Shown here piece by piece: positions 23,248 through 31,265 of a DNA stretch of 31,291 bases (positions are counted from its first letter, which is position 1; each line of letters opens with the position of its first letter). The notes below the pieces were generated by a model. That model was not told the DNA's origin and did not search any database. It worked only from the letters and a program-made list of their open reading frames with translations. The stretch is from SIG578 sp036311245. Its GTDB lineage: Bacteria > Bacillota > Clostridia > Oscillospirales > Ruminococcaceae. The position numbers and the translations under genes are program-made. The stretch spans positions 1 through 31,291 of the forward strand of contig JAXJQH010000029.1 of assembly GCA_036311245.1 (NCBI GenBank), in the 5' to 3' direction.

Positions 23248-23724
23248 TTATTTTAAATTTTTCTCCATCAAAAGCACCCTGAAATGACGGGTGGGCGCCT
23301 CGCCGTATATTTCGTAGCCGTTTTTCAAGTAAAAATTAATTGCGCTCTTGCTTTGGGTGCAAACATCAAAATGGAGATTATAAATGCTCTGCTCTATGCA
23401 GCGTTTTTCTGCAAACTCAAGACACTCAGAGCCAATGCCCTGTCCCGAACACTCTGGGCTGACAGCAAGCTTTGAGAGCATTATGCCCTTTTTGTTTTTG
23501 GACAGCATAAAGGTTGCGACGGGGGTGTTGCCTTTAAATGCAAGATATACCTCGCGCACTATGCAATCCTTTTTGATGTTTTCAATGGGGTATGGGTCTT
23601 TCCAATGGAGAAGCCCCTGATTTTCATACATATCCTGCCCGCAAGACTTTATAATTTCATAAACAGTGTTGATTTGATCGTCGTTTTGACTGAGTTTTAC
23701 AAATAAAAGGTCTTTATTGTCCAT
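23248..23724 (-). CDS. GNAT-family N-acetyltransferase
   Basis: A 158-residue acetyl-CoA-dependent acetyltransferase. The acetyl-CoA-binding motif is LSKLAVSPECSGQGIGSECL (Q/R-x2-G-x-G as QGIG), and the C-terminal motif B is KSAINFYLKNGYEIYGEAP. The N-terminal GQDMYENQGLLHW segment is common in small GNATs of Firmicutes. ATG at 23724 has AGAAAGG upstream. It is the first gene of the polysaccharide operon, 24 bp before the ATP-grasp gene, so acetylation of an amino sugar or of an amino-acid decoration is plausible but unproven. Confidence 0.9.
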   Translation of the reverse strand: MDNKDLLFVKLSQNDDQINTVYEIIKSCGQDMYENQGLLHWKDPYPIENIKKDCIVREVYLAFKGNTPVATFMLSKNKKGIMLSKLAVSPECSGQGIGSECLEFAEKRCIEQSIYNLHFDVCTQSKSAINFYLKNGYEIYGEAPTRHFRVLLMEKNLK

Positions 23725-23761
23725 TTCAAGCCTTTCTGTAAAAAGATAAATTTATATATTT

Positions 23762-23790
23762 ATGATACAATATTCGAGCAAAAATTGCAA
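23762..23790 (-). promoter_or_regulatory. Candidate promoter of the GNAT/polysaccharide operon
   Basis: Minus strand TTGCAA (23785-23790), 17-base spacer, TATCAT (23762-23767). An overlapping alternative is TTGCTC (23776-23781) with TATATA (23753-23758), also at 17. Either fits the gene start at 23724. Confidence 0.5.
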
Positions 23791-23810
23791 CACCTTTGAA
23801 TTTGTTGTTT

Positions 23811-23939
23811 AGGCTGTATTACTCCAAAGATGACCCCGAGCATATTGAAGATTACATTTATCATTTTAATAATTATTGCTTTTTCGTTAAATGCGGATGG
23901 AGAAAGCCCTGTTCGGCTCTAACCGAACAGGGCTTTTAA
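23811..23939 (+). pseudogene. Possible transposase C-terminal remnant
   Basis: In the 299-bp gap between the GNAT and LysRS genes, a plus-strand frame without a start reads RLYYSKDDPEHIEDYIYHF, NNYCFFVKCGW and ends inside the hairpin at 23904-23935. The string resembles the tail of IS3-type transposases (pattern near D-YI-YYN-RI-K-G). Nothing else of an insertion sequence is visible. Confidence is low. Confidence 0.3.
23904..23935. terminator. 13-bp hairpin terminator
   Basis: AAGCCCTGTTCGG (23904-23916) pairs with CCGAACAGGGCTT (23923-23935) with loop CTCTAA. On plus it is followed by TTAAT; on minus by TCTCC, so its T-run favours the plus strand, although the only active gene ending nearby is the LysRS on minus (stop at 24024). 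Confidence 0.7.
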
Positions 23940-24023
23940 TAAAAGCTTTTTATTCTGTCTACTTTTGATTGACAGTTTCAAAATGAGGGGGATTTTAAAA
24001 GTATGAGTTTACAGAAAATGGGA

Positions 24024-26021
24024 TTAGTGAATAGCAGTTCCCTCGGGGACGCTGTCATCAACAAAGATTATCTTGCAGCCGCAGCTGTCGTGTGTAGCAG
24101 CAATGAGCATTCCATTGCTGACCACGCCTGCAAGCTTTGCGGGCTTTAGATTTGCGATAACAATTATCTTTCTGCCCTCGAGCTGCTCGGGGGTGTACTC
24201 ATTTTTAATGCTTGACATAATAACACGCTCAGAAAGTCCGTCAAAAAGGGTGAGCTTTAAGCAGCTGTGGGACTTCTTGACTTCCTCTGCCTTTAAAACC
24301 TTGCAGACACGCATATCAATCTTGTCAAAGTCATCAATGGTAATCTGCTCTTTTATAGGCTCGACATCATTTTCGGCGTCTGCCTGCTCGAGGGTTTCCT
24401 CGGCGGCAGCGGCGCGGGCGGCTTTCTCGGACTCGGTTTCGGGGCTGCTGAAATCTAAGAGGGGTAGATAGCGCTCAGATTCGATTGCAAAGAGGAAGAG
24501 ATAGAGGCGGGGACCCTTTTCCTTTCCTATAAGAAGCTCGTAGACATTCTTAAAGAACTTACCCTGAGCTCCCTTTCTCTCCTTGTCATCGGCAAACTCA
24601 AAAACCTTGCCGGGGATAGCGTAAAGCTCGGTGTTAAGGTCGTCAAGGGTGTAATTGCCCGCTTTAAGATATGAGTAGAGAAGCTCGATTTCCTTTTTCT
24701 CCTCAGAAGAGAGGCTTTCGAATTTCTCAAAATTGCGGTAGGGCAGCAGGTGGTTTAAGCTCTCGGGGCTGCACTGCTCTGCCCAGTATTTAGCGAGAGC
24801 AAGGCGCTCTGAGAACTCTGCCTCTTTGTAGGGAGTGCCGATTTTCTCAAAAACGGTCTCTAACATTTTGGGGTTAAAGTCAACAACAGAGCCGAGGCTG
24901 ACGAGCTGAGCCATAGGAACGGTGATAACCTCGTGTCCCTCAACAATAGCATTGGCAATAATTTCCTTTGCTCTGTCATCGGCAGTTTCAGACTTTACGG
25001 CATTATACATCTTGTCAAACTCGAAATACTGACGCAGAATTTCATCATCAAAGCAGAAATCAAATGCGTGCAGAGGCTCAGTTTTGGAATATAGCCACAA
25101 AATTACCTCAGGCTGATAGAGCTTAAGCAGGGTCTTGGGGGTAAGGTTAAGTCCGCTTGAGCCTGACATTTTACCCGTAGTTCCCTTGATGCCAATAAAC
25201 TCGTAGCCCTGAAAATAGGGGGCGGGGAAGTTAAATATTTTTTCGGAAATAACGCGGCTTGTCTGATAGCTGCCGGTGGGACTTGCGTGGTCTTTTCCAC
25301 CCGGCTCAAAGTCAACCTGCTCGAACTTCCAGCGCATAGGCCAGTCAATTTTCCAGGCAAGCTTTGCATCAAACTCGGTTTCAAAATCAAAATCAGCCTC
25401 GTGACCGCACTGGCAGGTGTAGTGAGCTTTGGTGCAGTCCTCGGAAAGAGATGTTATCTTGGTGGTGTCCTTGCCGCACTTGCTGCAATAAATGCCGACG
25501 GGATAGTAATTTGCCTTTTCCTCAGCGGTGGAATCCTGAGTTCTGAAGCTGTCGAGAATATCAAAAATCTCGTCGCGGTGCTTTAGGGCATAGATAATCT
25601 CGTCCTTGTAAGCGCCCGAGCGGTACATCTCTGCCTGACGGCGGAAATCAACCTCGATGCCGAAAGCCGCAAGGCTCGCTTCAAACTCCTTTTCAAAATG
25701 CTCTGCATAGGATGAGCAGCAGCCATAGGGGTCAGGGATAGAAGCATAGGGCATACCGATGTATTTTTCAAAGCCTTCGGTTATCTTCTGAACATTGACG
25801 GGGACCTTTCTCAGTCTGTCAAACTCGTCCCAAGAGAACAGAAGTCTTGCCTTTTTGCCCTGACGGCGAAGCGCCAGACAGACAAAATAGCTTGTAACAA
25901 TATCACGGAAGTTTCCAATATGGATAGAGCCTGAGGGGCTAATTCCCGCTGCACAGACATATTCCTCTTTATCGGGGCTGCGGCGAATAATTTCTTTTGC
26001 GATCTTTTCAGACCAATGCAT
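24024..26021 (-). CDS. lysK: Class I lysyl-tRNA synthetase with C-terminal Trbp111/MetRS-type tRNA-binding domain
   Basis: Charges tRNA-Lys with lysine using a class I (Rossmann) catalytic core, the archaeal-type LysRS rather than the usual class II LysS. HIGH is HIGN at 34-37 within AGISPSGSIHIGNFRD, KMSKS is KMSGS at 284-288 within GTTGKMSGSSG. Class I LysRS blocks are WDEFDRLRKVPVNV, GMPYASIPDPYGC and PGGKDHASPTGSY. A zinc-like CxxC...CxC is at C179/C182/C203/C205. After an Ala/Glu-rich linker (about 525-558), residues 559-665 form an OB-fold tRNA-binding domain (TIDDFDKIDMRVCKVLKAEE, VIANLKPAKLAGVVSNGM) as found at the C-terminus of MetRS. Total 665 residues versus about 500-550 for the unfused enzyme. 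AAGGAG precedes the ATG at 26021. Third gene of a unit with typA. Confidence 0.9.
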   Translation of the reverse strand: MHWSEKIAKEIIRRSPDKEEYVCAAGISPSGSIHIGNFRDIVTSYFVCLALRRQGKKARLLFSWDEFDRLRKVPVNVQKITEGFEKYIGMPYASIPDPYGCCSSYAEHFEKEFEASLAAFGIEVDFRRQAEMYRSGAYKDEIIYALKHRDEIFDILDSFRTQDSTAEEKANYYPVGIYCSKCGKDTTKITSLSEDCTKAHYTCQCGHEADFDFETEFDAKLAWKIDWPMRWKFEQVDFEPGGKDHASPTGSYQTSRVISEKIFNFPAPYFQGYEFIGIKGTTGKMSGSSGLNLTPKTLLKLYQPEVILWLYSKTEPLHAFDFCFDDEILRQYFEFDKMYNAVKSETADDRAKEIIANAIVEGHEVITVPMAQLVSLGSVVDFNPKMLETVFEKIGTPYKEAEFSERLALAKYWAEQCSPESLNHLLPYRNFEKFESLSSEEKKEIELLYSYLKAGNYTLDDLNTELYAIPGKVFEFADDKERKGAQGKFFKNVYELLIGKEKGPRLYLFLFAIESERYLPLLDFSSPETESEKAARAAAAEETLEQADAENDVEPIKEQITIDDFDKIDMRVCKVLKAEEVKKSHSCLKLTLFDGLSERVIMSSIKNEYTPEQLEGRKIIVIANLKPAKLAGVVSNGMLIAATHDSCGCKIIFVDDSVPEGTAIH

Positions 26022-26045
26022 GAGACGTCTCTCCTTATATAAATG

Positions 26046-26216
26046 TTATTTTTTATTGCGTGTTGTAAGAACAGTAATGCCGACGGCATTGAGAAGCACA
26101 GACAGCAGTATGCTGCCGCCCATAATAATCGGGCTTGCCATGGCAAAAATGCAGGCAATGCCGCAGATGAGCATTGCAACGCCACAGATGAGGCAAACAG
26201 TTCCAAATAATTTCAT
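26046..26216 (-). CDS. 56-residue two-helix membrane protein between typA and lysK
   Basis: Reads MKLFGTVCLICGVAMLICGI at the start, and the remainder is a second hydrophobic stretch (about 30-50, IIMGGSILLSVLLNAVGIT) ending in TTRNKK. Two predicted helices, four cysteines in the first half, positive C-terminus. The ATG at 26216 has a strong GGAGGAA site 6-7 bases upstream, and the gene fits cleanly between typA (stop 26238) and lysK (start 26021, 24 bp away), so it is probably translated. I recognise no family. Possible small membrane protein of the operon; too short for function by inspection. Confidence 0.75.
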   Translation of the reverse strand: MKLFGTVCLICGVAMLICGIACIFAMASPIIMGGSILLSVLLNAVGITVLTTRNKK

Positions 26217-26237
26217 TTAGGTTTCCTCCAAAGCTGT

Positions 26238-28055
26238 CTATTTTTTTGCGTTGTCTTTCATACGCTGGACATTACTGAGTGTCTTTTTTCTAAGGCGCAG
26301 GCTTTCGGGAGTAACCTCCAAAAGCTCGTCCTCTGATAGGAACTCTATGCACTGCTCAAGGCTCATTTTGCGAGGCGGAATAAGCCGAAGTGCATCGTCT
26401 GAGCCCGAGGCGCGGGTGTTTGTGATGTGCTTTTTCTTGCAGACATTAACTGCCATATCGTCACCCTTGGGGTTCTGACCGATAATCATTCCCTCATAGA
26501 CTTGGGTTCCCGCTCCGATAAAGAGCTGACCGCGCTCCTGCGCATTAAAAAGCCCGTAGGTAACGGCGGTGCCACCCTCGAAAGCAATAAGAGAGCCAAA
26601 GCTGCGGCGGGCAATATCACCCTTGAAAGGCTCATAGCCGCTGAACTGGGTGTTCATAATGCCCTCGCCCTTGGTGTCGGTAAGAAATTCGCCCCTGTAG
26701 CCAAACAGACCGCGGACAGGGATTAAAAATTCAAGCTTTGTGCGGCTGCCCTGAGCCTTCATGCTCATAAGCACACCCTTGCGGGAGCTTAATTTTTCGA
26801 TAACACTTCCCGAATATTCCTCAGGAACATCTATAAGCACATTTTCCATAGGCTCGCATTTCTGACCGTCTATTTCCTTGTAGAGCACCTGCGGGGGAGT
26901 TACAGCAAATTCATATCCCTCGCGGCGCATAGTTTCTATTAAAATGGAAAGGTGCATTTCGCCTCTGCCCATAACCTTAAAGGCATCGGTTGAGTCGGTG
27001 CGCTCAACCCGCAGCGATACATCTTTAAGTATCTCTTTAAACAGTCTGTCACCAATCTGGCGGCTGGTTACAAACTTGCCCTCTCTGCCGGCAAGCGGGC
27101 TGTCGTTTACGCAAAAGAGCATCTCAACGGTAGGCTCGCTGATTTTCACAAAGGGAAGGGGAGTTACATCCTCGGGTGAGCAAACGGTATCGCCTATCGA
27201 GATGTTTTCAATTCCCGAAAAACAGATTATTTCTCCCATCTCTGCCTCTTTAACGGGTGTTCTGGTTAGTCCCTCAATTACATAGAGGTTGTTCATCTTA
27301 GCCTTAAAGCTCTCGTTGGGGCGTGTAGCATTGCAAACAATAACCTCTTGTCCCTCGCGCACGCGACCTCTCTCAATTCGTCCCACGCCTATTCTGCCGA
27401 CATAGTCATTGTAGTCAATGGCGGAAACGAGAGCCTGAAGCGGAGCGTCTAATTCGCCCTCGGGGCAGTCTATATGCGAAATGATGGTTTCAAAGAGGGG
27501 GACTAAGTTGCTGCCTGCATCGTCAGGCGCGAGTGAGGCAGTTCCCGCTCTGCCTGAGCAGAAAAGAACGGGGCTTTCAAGCTGTTCCTCTGTAGCATCG
27601 AGGTCGAGTAGTAGCTCTAAAACCTCGTCAACAACCTCTAAGGGGCGGGCATCAGGCTTGTCCACCTTGTTTACAACAACAATAATCTTGTGCTCAAGCT
27701 CAAGAGCCTTCTGGAGCACAAATCTCGTCTGCGGCATAGGTCCCTCAAATGCGTCAACAAGCAGAAGAACGCCGTCAACCATTTTAAGAATTCTTTCAAC
27801 CTCACCGCCGAAATCGGCGTGCCCTGGTGTGTCAACGATGTTGATTTTTGTACCATTGTACATAACCGAGGTGTTTTTAGCAAGTATGGTTATTCCGCGC
27901 TCGCGTTCAAGGGCATTGCTGTCCATAACACGGTCCTCAACCTGCTGGTTTTCGCGGAATACACCGCCCTGCTTTAGCATCTCGTCAACCAAAGTGGTTT
28001 TACCGTGGTCAACGTGAGCGATAATAGCAACATTTCTTAAATTTTCCTGTTTCAA
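26238..28055 (-). CDS. typA: Translational GTPase TypA/BipA
   Basis: A 605-residue ribosome-associated GTPase of the EF-G class, needed for ribosome assembly and growth under stress such as cold. GTPase motifs: AHVDHGKTTLVDEM (G1), RERGITILAKNT (G2), DTPGHADFGGE (G3), NKVDKPDARP (G4). The C-terminal domain specific to TypA includes GYRGEFLTDTKGEGIMNTQF and GSDDALRLIPPRKMSLE. Start: I favour TTG at 28055 (product begins MKQENLRNVAIIAHVDHG), because GGGAG lies 9 bases upstream; the ATG at 28064 abuts GGGAG with no spacer. The first in-frame ATG at 28166 runs into polA. A promoter is at 28093-28122. Confidence 0.95.
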   Translation of the reverse strand: MKQENLRNVAIIAHVDHGKTTLVDEMLKQGGVFRENQQVEDRVMDSNALERERGITILAKNTSVMYNGTKINIVDTPGHADFGGEVERILKMVDGVLLLVDAFEGPMPQTRFVLQKALELEHKIIVVVNKVDKPDARPLEVVDEVLELLLDLDATEEQLESPVLFCSGRAGTASLAPDDAGSNLVPLFETIISHIDCPEGELDAPLQALVSAIDYNDYVGRIGVGRIERGRVREGQEVIVCNATRPNESFKAKMNNLYVIEGLTRTPVKEAEMGEIICFSGIENISIGDTVCSPEDVTPLPFVKISEPTVEMLFCVNDSPLAGREGKFVTSRQIGDRLFKEILKDVSLRVERTDSTDAFKVMGRGEMHLSILIETMRREGYEFAVTPPQVLYKEIDGQKCEPMENVLIDVPEEYSGSVIEKLSSRKGVLMSMKAQGSRTKLEFLIPVRGLFGYRGEFLTDTKGEGIMNTQFSGYEPFKGDIARRSFGSLIAFEGGTAVTYGLFNAQERGQLFIGAGTQVYEGMIIGQNPKGDDMAVNVCKKKHITNTRASGSDDALRLIPPRKMSLEQCIEFLSEDELLEVTPESLRLRKKTLSNVQRMKDNAKK

Positions 28056-28092
28056 ACAAGACATCTCCCAGTGTTTAAAAAAATTACTCTTT

Positions 28093-28122
28093 ATTATAGC
28101 ACAGCCAGTGCGCCTATTGCAA
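28093..28122 (-). promoter_or_regulatory. Promoter of typA-small protein-lysK
   Basis: Minus strand TTGCAA (28117-28122), 18-base spacer, TATAAT (28093-28098), 38 bases before the TTG start at 28055, in the 89-bp gap after polA. There is no clear terminator for polA, so read-through into typA is likely too. Confidence 0.7.
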
Positions 28123-28144
28123 ACGTTTTTACAAAATTTTGCAA

Positions 28145-30730
28145 TTATCCTTTTGAGGTAAGCCAATTTTTGCCGATGTGCACATCGCTTTCAAGTGTTA
28201 CCTTTAAGGTTGCCGCCGCTTCCATCTCCTCTTTAAGGAGCTTTGCGGCTGTTTCTGCGTCCTTTTCGGGACACTCTACTATAAGTTCATCGTGCACCTG
28301 CAAAATAAGCCTTGCTTCGGGTAGGTCACGCTTTAAGCGGGCATAAACCCTGTTCATAGCAATTTTTATAATATCTGCGGCAGTTCCCTGAATGGGTGTG
28401 TTCATAGCCACCCGCTCGCCCAGCGCGTGCAAGACTTTGTTTTTGCTGGAGAGCTCAGGGATAGCTCTTCGGCGGCCATAGAGGGTTTTTACAAAGCCGT
28501 TTTTCTCGCCGTTCTCAACAGTCGCTTTCATATACTCGGCAACACCGCTGTAGCTATTAAGATAGCTCTTTATGAGTCTGTTCGCCTCAGCAACCGAGGT
28601 GCCGATGTCCTGCGAGAGCGAATATGCGCCTATGCCGTAAACAATACCGAAGTTTACCGCCTTTGCGCTGCGGCGTATCTCGGGGGTAACCATATCGAGG
28701 GGGAGACTATGAATTCTTGCGGCGGTGGCGGCGTGAATGTCTGCGCCGCTTTTAAAAGCCTCTTGCATAGCTCTGTCATTTGCAACGTGCGAGAGTACCC
28801 GCAACTCTATCTGCGAGTAGTCGGCATCGACAAGCACACAACCCTCTTTTGCAACAAAGAATTCCCTCAGTCGGCTGCCGAGCTGAGTGCGGACGGGAAT
28901 GTTCTGCAGATTAGGCTCGATGGATGAGAGTCTGCCCGTTCTCGTTTCGGTTTGCAGAAAGGTGGTGTGAATTCGCCCGTCATCTGCAATTTTGTGTATA
29001 AGCCCCTCGGTGTAGGTGGATTTAAGCTTGGAAACCTTTCTGAAACTCAGAATTTCATTAATAATCGGGTGCTCGTTTTTAAGGCTCTCCAAAACCTCGG
29101 CGTTGGTTGAGTATCCCGTTTTGGTTTTCTTTTTAGAGGGAAGTCCTAACCTTTCAAAAAGTATCTCCCCAAGCTGCTTGGGGGAATTTAGGTTAAACTC
29201 CTCTCCCGCAAGCTCATAAACCCTTTTGCGGCTACCCTCGAGCAGAGCAGATAGCTCTCTGTCAAAGGCAGAGAGTCCCTTGCTATCCACCGAAAAGCCC
29301 TCAAATTCCATTGCCGAGAGGGTTTCCGAAAGCGGAATTTCAATGTCTGAAAGCAGCGAAAGCATATCCTGATTTTCAAGGCGGACTTTAAGGCTCTCGC
29401 AAAGATAGGGCAGCTCCCTTATTTCTGAAATAGCCTCCTCATCATCGCCGAATTCGGGGGCGTGGTTACAGAGAGAGCCGCTGCTGCCATAGCGGGCAGT
29501 CAGCTCAGAAAGCTCATAGCTCAATGCGGTCGGCTCTAAAAGATATGCCGCAAGCTTTAAATCAAAGGTAATGTTAGCAAGAGAAATACCATTTTGAAAG
29601 GCATATAAATATTGTGACTTGCAGTCATAGGTGTATTTATTGTGCGGTAGCTCAAATATGCCCTTTATGTCCGAGGAAATAAAGAGGCTCTTGCCTGCGG
29701 CGGCATAGATAAGCCCTGAGCGCATAAAATAGTAAATTGGCTCGCCCGCCGCAGCATTTTCGATGTCGGCAGCAGAGGCAGAGCGCACAAGAGTATAGTT
29801 TTTAGAGGGGATTTGCACGCTTTCCCTTGGCTCAGCCGCCGCATTGAGTTTAGCATCGTCTGCCGAGAGTGAATACTGCCGCATTGCGCTTGTGAGCTTT
29901 AGCCTCGTAAGCAGTGAGGCGGCTCCCGAGCGGTCCATTTCTCTGATTTTATAGACTTCAGGATTTGTGTCTATGGGCACCTGTCTGTTTATAGTAGCAA
30001 GTGTGCGGGAGAGAAAAGCACTCTCGCGCCCACTTTGTAGCTTTGCCTTTACAGCGGGGCGCAGCTCGGCTGTTTCAAGCTCCTTATATAGATTTTCAAC
30101 GCTGTCAAATTTAGATAGCAGTTCAACAGCGGTTTTTTCTCCGATCCCCGCAACACCGGGGATGTTATCCGAGCTGTCTCCCATAAGGGCTTTAAGGTCA
30201 ACTATTCTGTCGGGGCGAACACCCATTTTTTCGAGCACATCCTCGGGGGTGTAAACGGTGGTTTCGGTTTTTCCCGCGCGGGTTGAGGGCAGCAGAACGG
30301 TGGTGTGCTCGTCTACAAGCTGCAAACTGTCGCGGTCACCCGTTATGATAACGCTGTTTTGTTTGCGCTCGCTTGCGGCGGTGGAAAGCGTGCCGATTAG
30401 GTCGTCAGCCTCATATCCCTCAAGACCGAGAACGCAGTAGCCGAGCAGCGAGAGTAGCTCTTTTATTATGGGCAGCTGGGCGCGCAGGTCATCGGGCATA
30501 GGCTTGCGTGTGCCCTTGTAATCGGGGAAAATATCGTTGCGGAAGGTCTTTCTCGCAACATCAAAGCAAACCGCAACTGCATCGGGCTTTTCCTCGGTAA
30601 AATATTTATGAAAAATGTTGAGAAAGCCAAAAATAGCATTGGTCGGCGTTCCGTCGGGAGCCGACAGCGGCCGAATAGCATAAAATGCTCGGTTTAGTAT
30701 TGAGTTGCCGTCAACTATCATTAGTTTCAT
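28145..30730 (-). CDS. polA: DNA polymerase I
   Basis: 861-residue repair and Okazaki-fragment polymerase. Domain order: 5'-3' exonuclease (about 1-270; VDGNSILNRAFYAI, DYKGTRKPMPDDLR, GYEADDLIGTL, ITGDRDSLQL, MGDSSDNIPGVAGIGEKTA), a central 3'-5' exonuclease-like region (about 300-470) in which the expected acidic DxE and YxxxD residues are not seen (it reads YYFMRSGLIYAAAG), and the polymerase (about 480-861) with motif A DADYSQIELRVLSH, motif B RRSAKAVNFGIVYG and motif C QVHDELIVE near 811-819. So proofreading is probably lost, as in Bacillus-type PolA. The start at 30730 has GGAGAAAATT upstream; the earlier ATG at 30820 lies before the promoter. Confidence 0.97.
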   Translation of the reverse strand: MKLMIVDGNSILNRAFYAIRPLSAPDGTPTNAIFGFLNIFHKYFTEEKPDAVAVCFDVARKTFRNDIFPDYKGTRKPMPDDLRAQLPIIKELLSLLGYCVLGLEGYEADDLIGTLSTAASERKQNSVIITGDRDSLQLVDEHTTVLLPSTRAGKTETTVYTPEDVLEKMGVRPDRIVDLKALMGDSSDNIPGVAGIGEKTAVELLSKFDSVENLYKELETAELRPAVKAKLQSGRESAFLSRTLATINRQVPIDTNPEVYKIREMDRSGAASLLTRLKLTSAMRQYSLSADDAKLNAAAEPRESVQIPSKNYTLVRSASAADIENAAAGEPIYYFMRSGLIYAAAGKSLFISSDIKGIFELPHNKYTYDCKSQYLYAFQNGISLANITFDLKLAAYLLEPTALSYELSELTARYGSSGSLCNHAPEFGDDEEAISEIRELPYLCESLKVRLENQDMLSLLSDIEIPLSETLSAMEFEGFSVDSKGLSAFDRELSALLEGSRKRVYELAGEEFNLNSPKQLGEILFERLGLPSKKKTKTGYSTNAEVLESLKNEHPIINEILSFRKVSKLKSTYTEGLIHKIADDGRIHTTFLQTETRTGRLSSIEPNLQNIPVRTQLGSRLREFFVAKEGCVLVDADYSQIELRVLSHVANDRAMQEAFKSGADIHAATAARIHSLPLDMVTPEIRRSAKAVNFGIVYGIGAYSLSQDIGTSVAEANRLIKSYLNSYSGVAEYMKATVENGEKNGFVKTLYGRRRAIPELSSKNKVLHALGERVAMNTPIQGTAADIIKIAMNRVYARLKRDLPEARLILQVHDELIVECPEKDAETAAKLLKEEMEAAATLKVTLESDVHIGKNWLTSKG

Positions 30731-30770
30731 AATTTTCTCCGCTCCTACAGTTCTAAAAAACATATAATTT

Positions 30771-30799
30771 ATTTTACCATATATTGTTATAATTTTCAA
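30771..30799 (-). promoter_or_regulatory. Promoter of polA
   Basis: Minus strand TTGAAA (30794-30799), 17-base spacer, TAAAAT (30771-30776), 40 bases before the ATG at 30730. Confidence 0.75.
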
Positions 30800-30866
30800 C
30801 GCGCAGAAAAAAATCCCCATATTTTTTAAGAAAAAATGTATTTATAAAAAATTCGCGTCAAAACTA

Positions 30867-30895
30867 TTGACAAACGCCCCAATTCGGCATATAAT
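30867..30895 (+). promoter_or_regulatory. Consensus promoter of the initiator-tRNA locus
   Basis: TTGACA (30867-30872), 17-base spacer, TATAAT (30890-30895): exact consensus. It is 31 bases before the truncated tRNA copy (30926) but 213 bases before the intact tRNA (31109), so the normal promoter-to-tRNA spacing is that of the truncated copy. Confidence 0.88.
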
Positions 30896-30918
30896 ATATT
30901 ATACTCTTAGAAGAAAAA

Positions 30919-30944
30919 TAAATATCGCGGAGTAGAGCAGTTGG
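30919..30944 (+). repeat. Truncated copy of the initiator tRNA 5' end (26-bp direct repeat, copy 1)
   Basis: Identical over 26 bases to 31102-31127: seven leader bases plus the first 19 bases of the tRNA (acceptor 5' strand, D-stem 5' strand and part of the D loop, ending AGTTGG). The tRNA sequence then breaks off into unrelated GC-rich sequence. Copy spacing is 183 bp. Confidence 0.95.
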
Positions 30945-31101
30945 GCGCGTTGCTGAGCGCTCGCAGTGCGAGATGAAGCGAAGCATAAGCGGGTGCCGCG
31001 GTCGAAATCTTTGATTTCGGGAACCGCAAACGGAAGCCGTCGGGCGTAGACCGACGAGCAGAAGAAAAAGAGCATAAAGGTAATTGAGCCTTTATACAAA
31101 T
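30945..31101 (+). other. GC-rich four-hairpin insert within the initiator tRNA locus
   Basis: 157 bases, much richer in GC than the AT-rich flanks. Consecutive hairpins: CTCGC/GCGAG (30960-30972), GCGGT+CGAAATC / GATTTCG+ACCGC (30998-31027, 3-base bulge), CGTCGG/CCGACG (31038-31056), ATAAAGG/CCTTTAT (31074-31095). No protein-coding frame has start and ribosome site. It should be transcribed from the consensus promoter at 30867 together with the tRNA. Identity unknown. Confidence 0.7.
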
Positions 31102-31184
<83 letters not shown>

Positions 31185-31265
31185 ATTTTTTGTTATGGGT
31201 CAGTTTCTTTTTTGAAGCTGGCTTTCGATTTCTCAGGGAAGTGTGTGAGATAAAGGAGATTTTTT

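Noticed and set aside
24024..26021. Methionyl-tRNA synthetase
   Set aside because: Only the C-terminal OB domain is MetRS-like. The catalytic core motifs are those of class I LysRS.
30985..31030. T-box-like string (GGGTGCCGCGG followed by a hairpin)
   Set aside because: The T-box core is GGGTGGTACCGCGG; three bases are missing. There is no stem I or specifier loop before it, and no biosynthetic or synthetase gene directly follows, only a tRNA.
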